Assembly (NCBI RefSeq): GCF_019059575.1
Contig: NW_024881568.1
Coordinates: 1,171,310 to 1,235,309 of the forward strand
Source: Amphibalanus amphitrite
Taxonomy: Eukaryota > Arthropoda > Thecostraca > Balanomorpha > Balanidae
Length of the DNA: 64,000 bases
Reading direction: 5' to 3'
Shown: positions 36,701 to 48,509 of the stretch, piece by piece
Layout of the letters: every line of letters starts with the position of its first letter
Position numbering within the stretch: the first letter of the stretch is position 1
Notes under the pieces: generated by a model
What the model was told of the DNA's origin: nothing
The model's database searches: none
The model's input: only the letters and a program-made list of their open reading frames with translations
Translations under genes and position numbers: made by a program

Positions 36701-37031
36701 TACGATCACTGTTCAAAGCTCCTCTCGCTCTTTTACCAAATTTGAAGGTGTAAAAAATACCTAAGGTTTGGTCGGGCCGCTGCCACACAAACTGTACAGA
36801 AAGCTTGGCTCATGGGTGTCGATGTATAAAAGTTTATTGGCGGTGGCATATCTACGCACCAGATCACCGTATCGGATTGATACCGGAGCGCGAGATGCGT
36901 AAACATCATCCAAATTACCTCAGACCAGCCTTCATAGCCTTCTCACAGATGCATACAGTGTACCCACATAACCAGTTTCAATCACCGAAACTTCAGATGC
37001 CTGCTGTTGCGCCCGAACCTGTTGACAATAC

Positions 37032-37313
37032 TTAATCGTAATCCATATAGATGCCATGATGCACGTAAAGTAGGATCAATCCGTTAAGACCAAAGACGTG
37101 TTTTATGCATCGTAGAGCGTAGATAGTTTTGGTAGGTATAGATACTTCATTCATTGTGCTGAATGCACGTTCATTTGTGGCAGTTTTCACAGGCAAGACA
37201 TCAACTATGTGCAATAGAACGACTAAGTTGAAAAACATGCCAAAGGAGTAAATAAATGATAGGAGGGCAGCGATCAACGGATGTTGCCAATAGGTAGAAG
37301 GGCTGCGATCCAC
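37032..37313 (-). pseudogene. hAT transposase C-terminal dimerisation domain remnant
   Basis: The translation has LVVLLHIVDVLPVKTATNE, RAFSTMN and, further on, LNGLILLYVH. This matches the order in hAT dimerisation domains (VLP-S-TA-xERxFSxMN, then a LN-LLLLxVH helix). The catalytic RNase H-like part and BED finger are not found, and the ORF starts in repeat DNA. Remnant only. Confidence 0.7.
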
Positions 37314-37965
37314 AGGAGGGCACTAATAGGTAGAAGAGCCCCGATCAACATCCCGAGTTTCGACAGTAGGGCACCGATAGGTAGGAAGTTGGCGAGCAGC
37401 AGGAGGGCGCCAATGGATAGAAGGGCAGCGATCAACAGGAGGGCACCAATAGGTAGGAGGGCGCCGATCAACAATCAACAGGACGGCGCCACCAGGTAAG
37501 AGGGTGGCGAGGAACAGGAGAGCACCAATAGGAGGGTGGCGATCAACAAGAGGTCGCCAATAGGTGGGAGGGCGGTCATCAACTGGAAGTCGCCAATGAG
37601 CGGAAGGGTGACGATTAAAATAGGGGTGGCAATGGTGAGGAGGGCGCCTTTGCTCAAGAGGATGACACGAACAGGAGGGCGTCTGTGCGGAGGGCGCTGG
37701 TCAACAGGAAGGTGCCAGTGGATAGGAGGGCGGTGATCAACAGGAGGGTGCCAGTGGTTAGGAGGGCGGCGATCTACACGAGGGCGCCAATAGGAGAAGG
37801 GCCCCGATTAACATTCAACAGGAAGGACTAGGGAACCAATAGGTAGGAGGGCGGCACTGAACAAGAGGGTGCCAAAAGGGAGAAAGGCGGCCTTCAAAAT
37901 TTCACATGAGGGCTCAATAGGTAGGAGAGCGCCAATAATTATGAGGACGCCGATTTTTTTTTTTT
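37265..37965. repeat. 18/36-bp satellite array inside the hAT element
   Basis: Alternating 18-bp half-units of AGGAGGGCGCCAATAGGT and AGGAGGGCGGCGATCAAC type, about 35 in total, with local indels. Since 18 is divisible by 3, the array stays open on both strands (RRAPIG-RRAAIN and IGALLP-IAALLL repeats), which is an artefact. The same GGAGGGCG core recurs at 38380-38720 and 36435-36475. Confidence 0.85.
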
Positions 37966-38789
37966 TTAAACTTCTACACCGCCACCCATTATCAGGTGAC
38001 CAGGAGTGCCCCCTCCCTCTATCCCAACGACACACAGAACCTTACGTTAACACCTCCAGGAAAATAATGAAGACAATTGTCGCGGCACTCCCAGCTAGGA
38101 AATGAAACAAACTCAAGGAAGCAAAAAACGAGACACATTATCATGCTGTTAGTATAAAGGTGTAAGAGAAGGCATAGTAGTCATAACTGAAAACAGTTAG
38201 TGACTAGTTTCTAATTCCCAGGAGTACACATTCGTTCATACATCCACACAGGAGCAGTGTTAGAAGGATTCAGATGAAGGGAATCATGCATGCAGGGGTA
38301 TTATATACAAATCTGCTGGTCAGTATTCAAGCTGGGTCATTTACTGAATCTCCGTCGTTTTACTGACGCCGATCAGCAGAAGGGCGGCAATGTGTAGCAG
38401 GGTGGCGACCTACAGGAGGGCGCCTTCGGGTGAGAGGGCGCTTATTTACAGGACAGCGGCTTACATAGGCGACCACCGTTACGCTTAGAGAGCTACAGCC
38501 TACAAATGTGGTTGGAGGGCGCCCGAGGGAGCCCTCCAACCGTATTTGGAGGGCGTATTTGGAATGGGCGTCCTCCGAGGGCGCCCTCCATCCGTATTTT
38601 CCCTGTAAACACATTCGCGATTGGAGGGCGCCCTCCAGTCGCGATTGTTTTTCGATTCGATTATATCACAATTGCATTTGCGATTGGAGGGCGCCTTCGG
38701 CGCCCTCCAATCGCAAAGGGCGCCTTCGGCGCCCAAGGGGGGGGCCATGGCCCAGTGGCCCCCCCCCTGCCTACGCCCCTGGCGGACGG

Positions 38790-39038
38790 GGTGCTGTCAC
38801 AGAACGATCCGAACACCCTCGGCGCCAGCTGAGCACGTGACAGTCAGAGGCGGTTTGAACGTGCCACGCCGACCCGCTGAAGTCAAGGTCGATTGCCCCG
38901 CCTCCATCCGGCTCCCCCTGGGCGGAGGGGGGGGGGGGGGGGGTGCTGGTGTCGGTCCCGGCGCAGTGACAACAGGTCCGACTACAGAACGGCGTCACGG
39001 AGCGCGGCCATTGACAGTCGCAGCCAGCAGCTAGTGTG
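38790..39038. other. GC-rich host DNA between two hAT insertions
   Basis: A CpG-dense segment with a G-run at 38928-38943. With 40019-40390 it appears to have been one island before the second hAT landed. Confidence 0.4.
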
Positions 39039-39046
39039 ACGCATCG

Positions 39047-40010
39047 CATAGGTGGGCATCGTTCCCCAAAATTGTAACTTCGTTACTCGTTCTTCCGTTC
39101 CTTCACGACGTGACTTCCGTTATTCGTTCCTCCGTTCATCTGCAAATAATGTAACGGAAGTTCTTTAGTCCGTTACTCCGTTACAACAAAAGAAAAACAC
39201 GTTAAAATGTTGTGTATTCACACATTTCTGAGACCATTCAGACACAAAATAAACCTACCGAGAAAACGGAATGCCCACCAAATCTACCAAGACAGCGATC
39301 ACTGACTGGACGCTAAATCTGGGAACGTCTGGTGGTTCTGATGCGCATCACTTGTCCCCAGCCAGATGCCGGTTGCCCTTCACGAACACTAGACGTTCCA
39401 GGTTGGCATCTGAGAGGGTAGCCCTTTTTGCACTTAGCACGTCTTTTCCCATCGAGAACATGCGCTCGGCGCTTGAAGGGACGCCCTTGCTGAAATTTGC
39501 GAATACATGCTGCAACGCCAGCTCCTTCCGCGGGAAGGCCAGGTCACTGAGGCCACCTTCTTTCTTCAAGACAACTTCGAGCCAAATTTTTATTAAAGCC
39601 TTGGCCACATACTTCTCTATACTCGTATAGAGAAGAAGCCTGTAGAAGTCTATATATAGATAAGTCTGTGCCTTGGCACTTGACCTGCTTGAACTGTGAC
39701 TGGTCTCAGGTTTACTAAACCTAACACATTAGAATACGATAATGAACTTAAACTTCGCTGCCACATTACTAATGTCTGTGGGTTAGTTGAAATATTAACC
39801 CGTTCGGAAAACGAAAAGTAACGGAAGAACGGAGGAACGAAGGAACGGGCTTAACTGTAACGGAGGAACGAGCAACCAATGTAACGGAAGTTACTTGGTC
39901 CGTTACCCTTTTTAAAATGTAACGAGTCCGTTCCTCCGTTCCTAAGAATTGTAACGGCGTTCCGGAACGGAGGAACGGAGGAACGGAGGAACGGATCGTG
40001 CCCACCTATG
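39047..40010 (-). mobile_element. hAT element deletion derivative with AACGGAGG arrays and perfect 8-bp TSD
   Basis: Flanked by acgcatcg at 39039-39046 and 40011-40018. Inverted ends CATAGGTGGGCA(T)CG and CG(T)GCCCACCTATG. Both ends are built of many GGAACGGA/TCCGTTCC words (39080-39180, 39805-40000). The interior encodes the C-terminus of a hAT transposase on the minus strand. 964 bp, non-autonomous. Confidence 0.9.
39348..39608 (-). pseudogene. hAT transposase C-terminal fragment
   Basis: 86 codons ending at a stop, with SSAERMFSMGKDVLSAKR, then SDANLERLVFVKGN. This is the canonical hAT dimerisation motif (SSAxxERxFSxxxxxxxxxR, followed by LxxxxLExLxFxxxN). N-terminal and catalytic regions are deleted. 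It supports the hAT call for the host element independently of the TSD. Confidence 0.85.
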
Positions 40011-40018
40011 ACGCATCG

Positions 40019-40460
40019 ACGACAGAGGCGCTGTCGGTAACGTCTGACGCCAGTCTGTCGGTGCCAGCGACAGCTGCTCCCGAACAACAACTCCAGACTG
40101 GAGGAGCACTGTTCACACGCAGGCGGTCACACTCCAAAGTCCCTGTTCACAGAGCGGACTCAGTTCCCGCCGGCCAGCCGCCGCTCTGGCTCGGGAACGG
40201 TTCGGCCGCTCCACCAGCTGTCGGAGCGCCTCTCACCCAGACTGCTCGGGTCAAACGGACTCTGCGGCCATTACCGGCCAGTCAGAGATCGGGGGCACAT
40301 CGGCGGACTGATCAGATACACCTCACAGCGCCGAACGGCCGCCGATGGAGACGGAGAGGCCGCCGATTGAGACGTCAGGGGAAGTGACACAGCGATTAAG
40401 CTAATCGAAGCACCACTGTGGAACTCGGCACTAACCCACGCCCACGCGCGCCGTTGGAGG
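40019..40460. other. CpG-rich host DNA, no gene recognised
   Basis: Continuation of the island interrupted by the hAT element. An ORF (39998-40387, plus) crosses the transposon boundary and is not credible. Confidence 0.35.
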
Positions 40461-40469
40461 TCCGATTGA

Positions 40470-40940
40470 AACGTAATGGGGAGGGTGCGTTCTTACGCCA
40501 CTTCATGATTCCGCCCTCGGGCCACGTAATAGAGCTAAACAGCAAGTGGAATTCATCGGGTCATCAGGTCATGAGGTCAAGCTTGTTGAGAACATAGTCG
40601 AATCAAAGGTCAAGTCACCAGATGACATCGAAAGTCTTCTGGTGACTTTTCTGATGATGCTTTGGCAATACGGCTCGAGTACCAGTAGCGGCGGAACACC
40701 CTCAATTAAGGGGGGCACTGCCGACTTTTGGTCCCATTCTTTCCATGCAACGCCCATAGGGCTAATGTTAAAATGCCAAAATCAAAGGGGGCACGGTGCC
40801 CCAGTGCCCTCCCCGTTCCGCTGCCTGTGTCGATTACTGGCACCAAAAATGAACTAACCGCCCAGGTCAAATTCATGACCGAAGCGGAAAGGTCACGTCA
40901 CCCATCAGTCGATCAGTATTCCACAGGTGTCTTCATGACT
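40470..40940. mobile_element. Fragmented copy of the AGGTCA-rich TTAA family with an internal small repeat
   Basis: GGGGAGGGTGCG and 'gattccgccctcgggccacgta' resemble family end text (GGGCCACGTAGCG). AGGTCA words follow at 40560-40620 and 40860-40900, and the second copy of the ~140-bp repeat lies at 40684-40822. No TTAA pair was found. Confidence 0.4.
40684..40822. mobile_element. Small ~140-bp repeat (copy 2 of 2)
   Basis: Reverse complement of 9607-9760 with few differences. Ends are GGCGGAAC and GTTCCGC. Confidence 0.6.
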
Positions 40941-43900
40941 GTGCCGTGCGAAAAAAAGTAAAGTAAGCAAGTACGTGCGAAGTGCCGAAGTCATGCTCTT
41001 GCATACGGGTACCTATTGTAAAAACTTACGAGCGAAATGAACAAACCGTTCTCCTCGCCGATTGTTCAGTGGGCGCGCTGGCTGTGAATTACTCGGGCAT
41101 ATTCTTGGCAGACCACAACAACAAAAAGATCAATAAGCACCACATAATGGCTGTTTTTTTTAAAGCGGACGTGTCCCATAATTGCAGCGGCTGTTCAAGC
41201 ACCAATCGTAAGCTTTCACCAACTTCTCAGCAAAAGCGAAATTAGAAATAACTGTGTGCAAGCCAATCATTGCCATTTCCTATATGAATGCCCAATGCCC
41301 CAGCGATCAGCGTTCGGTCCTACCTATATGTAGTTTGCAACGAAAAGGCGAGCACTACGCACCCGCACAATACGACGGAAGGAATGCCGCGGAGCTAACT
41401 GGACACAAATTGGGCACACAGTCCGACAAGAGTTCCGAGAACTACGAAGGCCGACTCTTGGGTTTGACGTGACGAGAGCAGGTGTCCTGGAGGAAGAGTG
41501 GACCCTTGCACCCGTCCTCCACCTCCTTGTCCGGATAAAAACCCTCTAAGGGTGACGATAGAAAAATACCCATTCGAAATGTTGTATAGTTGTAGGCCGT
41601 CCTCAGGCCCTTATGACCTTTAGCAGGACGGGAGCTGGTGGTTCGCCCTGTTATGATAACGCTTTGTCCCGTTCTCGGTATGTCTTGTATTCGAGGACAG
41701 CTGGACACGGTACAGGCTCGGTGAGGCCCGCGCCGACCTCTGTGTATTCCCATGGGACACTCACACAGGGTACAGACGGCGGACACGGCGCGTCACTCCC
41801 TGTCACAGAACAACTCCAGGCCCGCCGCTGACTGTTGTGTCTCTGTTTACCACCCGATACAATTCCCGGCGTCAGGCGCGCATTATACGCGCACACACGG
41901 ACGATGCACCTCCGGCAGTGACGTACCGGGCGGGAGCGGTACAAAAGGGACTGACGTGCCGCCCGCGGCTGTACTGACAGGTCGCCGGATACACCGGGGA
42001 CGATGACACCCGGGGCTGTATATATGGGAGCGCGGCAATGCAGGCTGGAAAGGCTGTTCACCTGAACCGAAGCTAATCATATACAATAAACATATACATA
42101 GAGATCAGGGACAGTCAAACAACTACTTACTATGTATGCATCAAATTAATATAAGCATGTATGTATAAACAGCCTACGCGGCATGCCATGGTGCATGGCG
42201 TGCAAAAGCTTTTCAGTAGTTTAAACGTCGCAGAAATGTAAAAAAAAAAAACGTTTTTAACGCTATTACAAATGGTTGTGCCTCCTATAAAGTAAGTATG
42301 AAGCTGATACTTTATGCCTACCGCTATGTGGAAAGACAGATTATGCCACCTATAAAAAGGGACACTATCAAGCAGGTGTGCTTCTTTAGTCCGCAACCAC
42401 AAGCATACGATAATGCCAGTGCTAGAGATGCAGAGCTCTCAGCGCGCCCTGCGGAATTAGGTCTATAAATGGTTCAGGTGTGAGGCACTGGCAAGTGACA
42501 TGGAGAATGGGACGGGTGGTATCGGTACAGAAAGGAAAGGAAGTGTCTTACTCTCTCTAATGTCTGAAATCTGAAACGAAACAGCGCTTATTTGCTTGTT
42601 CTTTCTTATGCCACTTTAGAACGCGCCGACCGGAATTCATTTGAAAGTGAATGAGTTGAGGATATGGGCAATCCTTTTGGGAATGTAATAGGCCCGCAGC
42701 CCCGAGACAGCCTTTCCGAAAAATCAACTTTTCTGACACGACAGCTTTTCTTCAGGAATGACTTGCACAACGCAAATCTAGATTACATCATACGCCACGT
42801 TTCTTAGATCAAAGCTCTCAGGAGCCGTGCAGACAAAGCTAGGCCGAGGGGTTTTGAAGCTCAAAAAGATCCGACTTCATAGCTAAGACTTAAAATGATA
42901 CGCTAAGACACAAATATATGGAATATCTTACGGCGGTAGTGTTTGAAATGGGATTCACTGTCTGGATATTGTGAACGGAGCGTGTCATTTTCGGGAACGC
43001 CGTTCAAAGTAGCCCGAGCAGCGGACGCGTTCATGCTCTTCTGGTGATTTAGTGAGGACAGCACGGCAGGTATAATCCAAGAGGTAGGATGCGATCTGGC
43101 TTTACAATTAAATTCCTCGTGCAGACTTATGCCATTTACTTATGTGCCAGTGTTAAGAGCGTATTGCTCGGTGCAGCATTGTTGTCCAGCCGTCCTAGCA
43201 TTTGCTATGTACGACTCAGGTATGGCAGTGCATCATGACTTGGGCACACCGTTAACTAAATATAGCCAGATCTACATGTGTTTTTAGGTATGTGCGCTCC
43301 AGGTGGTGAGGGAGGGCTGGATAGACCCCCTTCGTCAATTTGTCAATCATTAAGCTACAGCTTTCCTATCCTATGAAACAACCGTCTCAGCCGTCAGGAC
43401 ACAAAGCGACTGAAAATCTTTACTTTCTCATGTCTTAGGTCAACCAGTGACCTTTGTGGGTAGGTCAAAGAACGGGCTCCGGTAACTATTGGCAAATAAC
43501 AGAACGAACGGGCGCAGATCCAGGATCCTGGTAGACACCACTGCGAGCGTTATAGAGACGCGTTGAATGACATGATAGGTACATACCTATCTTGTTTAGG
43601 AAAGGCCTTCCCAAATGGCAACCAAAGGGCAAGATCAGGTCAGGTCAAAGTCGGTTGGAGGTTTATTCAGGTAGGTCGCGTTGCACATCCCATGACCCAG
43701 CGCCTATTCAGTTTATTGGTGCCTTTCCCGACTCGTTACCTCAAGTTAATGAGGAGTTGCTGACGACACCTACCTGTACCTACTTGATGACCTCAAATGA
43801 CCAGCAGCCGCAGGAAGGTCACATTACGTGCCATAACATCGTGCAAGGTCCAAAAATACAATAACCAATCATCAAGAGCTAACAAAGGGGTATACAAGCA

Positions 43901-44086
43901 TTAGGTTGCTACTAACGGGGAATGATCATCACCGAAATTAATACGAGATATCCGCATTCCTCCAGAGTTCGATAGATCACGTAATCGTCTCAGGTAGCCC
44001 TTATAAATTATTCGAGATAAACAACTGCATACCTGGACCGGGAACTTTCTGCAACTCTTTGTCACTGGATAAATTCTGGTACAGAG

Positions 44087-44120
44087 CGATGTGAAGTTGC
44101 AGCATTGCAACTTCACATCG
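44087..44120. repeat. Perfect 15-bp hairpin with 4-nt loop
   Basis: CGATGTGAAGTTGCA and its complement around GCAT. Too short for a pre-miRNA; function unknown. Confidence 0.7.
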
Positions 44121-45504
44121 AACACGCAGAAGTTTCTTATTCCAAAGGATGACTAAAAGTTTTTTTTTAATATTTGGCGTTCAATTTAAACGATAGAGCG
44201 ATTGCTCAATGGAAGCCGACCCTGCGCAAAGAACGATATAAAAACACTTCAGCTATTTCGGACAAACTTGCCAGGCCCATCCGCTTACCTCAAGGCTGGG
44301 AGCCCCAGGCCCTCTCCGATGGTTTCAGAAGCAGCGACTGCGGACCGGCGCGTCCGCCGATCACCGCGCTCTCACACTCGGCGCTCACCGTTCGGCGGCG
44401 GCGCGCGCTCACCCCGCCGGCACTGGTCCCGGACTACCACCGTCCGCCCTGCTGCCGACCCGGCGGCTGACGGGCCCGCCCGCCCCCCGCCCGGGGCGCT
44501 CAAATGCCGCCGCCCCCGCCCCCGCCCGGACACCGCCGCCGGCCGCCGGCGCGCATCGCACGCCGTTTCTACGGTTTCCGTGAATCGATCGTGAAAACGG
44601 GCCGACACTGGCTCCCTCGGGCCGCTGTCAGCCTCGCACACGCAACAACGCAAAGCCGGGACACACACGCGCGCGAACACCACCGCTGCCGCCGGGCCTT
44701 TGCCAGGACTGTCTGAAATGGAGCAACTAAGAGCTTAGTGTAGCAAACCGCATGTCTTGCGGAAGAAAAGAAGTTGTGGGATGCCCACCAATAATAATGT
44801 AAAGATTAAGCGTTGTGTCTCTTGATTCCAGCAATGTCAGTTGTCACTCTGCTGTTATCTTCAGTATATTGCCCACTGAAGTAGGTATGTGTTGTGCTGC
44901 AGCGGACAGATAATCTGCACAATCCGAAGTCGGTGAAGGTGATGAGATAAATGTATCGCTCATGACAGTGTTATGACAAAATACAATGTGACTTTGGGAA
45001 GCCCCTTCGTGACCCTTTCGATTGTAATTCGCAACAAGTGTGACCGAACCTACCAGGTTATGGCCATTGCCGCATAGCGACACATATGAGTATTATTTCA
45101 GAGCAATGGCCAAGGTTGTCAAATCACCGAATAGCTTCGGAGAAACGGTAACTGATAAGTGTTAAAAGTGATGGTCTCCAAGCAATCCATTCTTACAATC
45201 TGTTAATCTTCCTTCCTTTTCCCCTTATCTCGAGTTGTTATGGATTGAAAACGTGCATAAGACTGTTGTTTCTGAATAAGTGTCCGTAAACGGCGAGGGG
45301 CGAAAAGGGCGAAACGGCGTACCGCCCCACCCCGCACAACTCGACCGTGCGTATGCCGACAACAGATAAGAGCGTTCGGGGAGTGTTAACATTTAATAGC
45401 CCTAAGCACTCTCAGAACCACAGCAGCAAATTCGTAATGGCCAAAGCCGCAACAACTCAAGTAACCACCGTGTTCATCACTCATTAGGCAACCGCAGTGT
45501 GTAT

Positions 45505-45640
45505 GTAATAATTGAATGAGGACTTTACTCCACAAGAAATCGTTCGGGTCGGAGCTTTCGAATTGTATTACAAAGCTTCGTCAGCGTAAGCTCCGACCCG
45601 AACGATTTCTTGTGGAGTAAAGTCCTCATTTAATTATTAC
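45505..45640. repeat. Foldback element with ~53-bp arms
   Basis: Arm 45505-45557 and arm 45588-45640 are almost perfectly complementary (one mismatch seen), separated by 30 nt. The shape is a small foldback MITE; no target duplication could be assigned. Confidence 0.85.
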
Positions 45641-45883
45641 ATTAGCAAACTCCACATCGTGTCCTTTAGCGCAGTGTGTATGGTGTCCGGAGTCCAGATA
45701 TATTGATCTCCCGAACGGCAGACGCTACAGTCCAATGTGGGGCATATAGGACTTTGTTACAGTCTACCGTACCTACACGGCGGTGAATGAAGTGTCACTA
45801 CGAGAGGAGCGCCGCTCGCCGGCCGGCCTCTCTGGAATACGAATGTGGACGGCCACCACCAAACACGTTATAAGTCTCGCAGG

Positions 45884-45918
45884 GGGATAAATATCCGAGG
45901 CGAGTCGGCGGTCAGTGG
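45884..45918 (+). promoter_or_regulatory. Orphan TATA plus initiator-like core promoter
   Basis: GATAAATATCC (45886-45896) is followed about 25 bp later by GGTCAGTGG, matching the arthropod TCAGT initiator at the right distance, in a GC-rich island. No downstream ORF is recognised. Confidence 0.25.
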
Positions 45919-46190
45919 CAACTCTGCCTCCCCCGGAGCCCATGTAACACGGCCTCTGAAGTCTGAATCACCCGTGTATGGGGGGGGGGGGGGGAGAGGA
46001 GCACGGCCACCGCTTCAACTTCGGGAGGGTCACAGCGGCACACCACCCGCCGCCGATGGCGGGTCAATGTGTGTCTGTTGAAATGCATGCCGTAGCTGCC
46101 GGATAGAAAATGAGTGAGTTAGGTACACTGTCCTCCATTCCTATCGCTGTTAGGGTTGAGCTTAGTTTGACCTGACTTGATGGCGCTTAA

Positions 46191-47360
46191 CCCGCGCCCT
46201 GGTGGGGGGGGGGGACTATTTTTTGCCCCCTCCAGACTTTTCGATATATCTCCAGAACCGCTGCGCCGATCGTCACCAAACTTTCAGTACCCTCCCGGAC
46301 AACAATTTTACACACTGTGGCCAAAAATTTTCCAAAGGCTATAATAGGTTGGCCGGAAATGACGTCAGAGTGACGTCATGTTCCGCCGTTTTCGACCCCA
46401 AAAAAGGGTTTCGCGGGAAGAGCTGTCAGGCCTATAGCTTTGCAAATACAGAAAGATGATAGACATAAAAGCTGTAGAATTGACAGGGCTACAAAACTGC
46501 TATCTCGGATTTTTGAAATTTTTGGATTTTGCCCCCAAAAATAAAAAAATATTTTTTTTGAATATTATAGCCGAAAATTATCCAAAAAGTTTTTTTTTTA
46601 AATTTCGCAAAAACCGGAATATATGTGATAGCCCTTACCGCCTTCTATCCACATACCAAATTTGAGATCGATAACTCTTTTTTGGCGAAGTTATAGCGGA
46701 AAAACTGTTCAAAATTGATGGCGTCAAATTCTCAAACTCAATTTTTAGCAATTCTAGACCCTGTAGCGCAAAACAAAGACCACCATTAGACTCCCCGTGA
46801 CAAGCTGCATCGAATCAATACCCATTTTATGCAAAACTATCAACTTCAAAATTTGACCTTTTTTGACCTGACCTTGACCTGACCTTCACCAGAAAGTGAC
46901 CTATGCCGTACCTGATAGTCTTATAACCAGCACCATTGAGTTGGAAATAAAAAAAATGGCCATAAAACATGCATCGCACAACCTTAGTACCTAAAGTTGG
47001 GTTCATGTGACCTAACCTGTGAGCTGACATGGTGTTGTCAGTGACCTCTAATAGCAACGTATGTACTCGGCAACTGACGCCCTATCGCTGATTCTCGACA
47101 AAATGCGTTTTCCTCGGTGTTATAGCGCATTCCCTAGAAGACCCGTGAACGGTGAAACATTTCATCTTTGACCTGACCTGTGACGTCATCGGTGACCCCG
47201 AGGTCAATGAAATTTGGTTTCCCTCAACAAATTTGACAGGCCTTTCGAACACCGTTTGAATTTTGCGGATCCGTCAAGTAGTTTCGGAGATACGAGGGGG
47301 GGCAAAAATAGCCCCCCCCCCACCAGGTAACGTTATAAACAGACCCCACCAGGGCGGGGG
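46191..47360. mobile_element. TTAA-flanked piggyBac-like MITE, divergent subfamily
   Basis: TTAA at 46187-46190 and 47361-47364. Termini CCCGCGCCCTGGTGG and CCACCAGGGCGGGGG with flanking G/C-runs. Length 1170 bp. The interior keeps 'atctcggatttttgaaattt' and TGACCT clusters (46855-46905, 47160-47200) but differs more from the other copies. Non-coding. Confidence 0.8.
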
Positions 47361-47364
47361 TTAA

Positions 47365-48348
47365 GGTCTCCTGGAAACAGACTCAGTTTTTCGTCGTAAC
47401 AGACGCGATGATAAGAATCCCGGGCACGGGAAACTGAAAGCTGTTAGTGTTGCTGCATCGCCGAAAACACGAACATTATCAGACGAGAGAGGTGTGCAAA
47501 TGATAATCACGACGAACCACTAAAAATCCCTCAAATAATTATTAATTTCGACATATCATTCGTAAAACATTACCAAAATTCCGCTCCGAATCCTCAATGA
47601 CATTCATTCCCCGCGGTGAAGCGGCGGCCGTTCTCTGCCCGCCGATACTGAGCAGCCGGGACAGCGAACTGGGGGCTCCCGGACGTCGGCCTGTTTTGAT
47701 TGCGGCCAGCCAGTTGTGAGGCGCGTCCGATCAACAGCGGCGGCGCGCGGACGGTACGGCGACCGTCTCTGGCCACCCTGGCTCCATTCACACAGCGGCC
47801 GAGACTGCGCTACATGGATTTCCAAACCCTCTTTGTCAACGTCAAATTCTTTATAACTTGGTTCTTCAATAAATGAAAAAAGCCCGAGCCCAACACTCCC
47901 AGCACCCGACACCCAGTGACACACCTCAACCTCCGGCCCTGCCGAGCACAGGTCGCCGCACGGGTGGCCAGTCCGGCCGTACCGATCCCGCCCGCTGCCC
48001 GACGGCGACACGGTCCGCTCGTTAGTGGTCCGAGCTCCGTCCCCGGTCATCCGCGCCCGGCCTCAGGCCTCCGCCCCTCCCCTGCCCCAGCGCTAATTAG
48101 CACGGCTGGGCCCGTATAGTGGTAGTGACGTGGGAGGAGCAACGTGACGGAGCCGAGTCGGACCTTCCGTCCAGCCACACGCACATCGCTGGCGGATACA
48201 GCGGTGCGTGGGAGGGCTCATGGAGGATATTTGTCGACAGGCAATAGGGTAGGCAGGGTGGGGGTCGGTGGTATGCACACACTTCCTAACCAGCAGGGCA
48301 CTGGCTGGGGGCGATGCCAGCCAGACTACGTAAAAAGCCGCGCAAATC
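47365..48348. other. Intergenic, with a CpG-dense island at about 47600-48240
   Basis: GC-rich with overlapping short ORFs on both strands and no motif. Nothing else seen. Confidence 0.35.
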
Positions 48349-48509
48349 TTGTTGTGCACTGCGGACGTGCGCATGGATAAGTTAAGTGTAGGCACTGATG
48401 CTATCGTTCCCAATCGCATGACCACACCCAACCACCTTGCGAGCGCTGCACGTGCGGCTCACTGCACAGTGCACACCTCAGCAGCGCCACCTAGGGTGAG
48501 GCGCTCTGC

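Larger units (their letters stand above)
36385..38781 (-). mobile_element. Decayed hAT element with GGAGGGCG sub-terminal arrays and perfect 8-bp TSD
   Basis: Flanked by gcggacgg at 36377-36384 and 38782-38789. Ends are CAGCGGCGTATTTAG and (inverted) CAGGGGCGTAGGCAG, each followed by a G-run and GGCC. Length 2397 bp. It carries a transposase remnant on the minus strand (37032-37313), a large 18/36-bp satellite, and several GGAGGGCGCC inverted words near both ends. CAGGGGCG termini with 8-bp TSDs are hAT characters. Inactive. Confidence 0.85.
40941..46186. other. Long intergenic region, no gene recognised
   Basis: Holds an orphan TATAAAAAG near 42350, AGGTCA-containing debris at 43430-43860, a 15-bp-arm hairpin at 44087-44120, CpG-dense islands (41730-42040, 44280-44700) and a foldback at 45505-45640. 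Open frames in the GC-rich parts show no motif. Confidence 0.4.

Noticed and set aside
37265..37965. Hydrophobic IGALLP repeat and basic RRAPIG repeat ORFs
   Set aside because: An 18-bp satellite unit keeps frames open on both strands; no start context or unique sequence.
39998..40387. 129-codon plus-strand ORF
   Set aside because: It starts inside the hAT terminus and crosses its target duplication, so it is not an ancestral frame.
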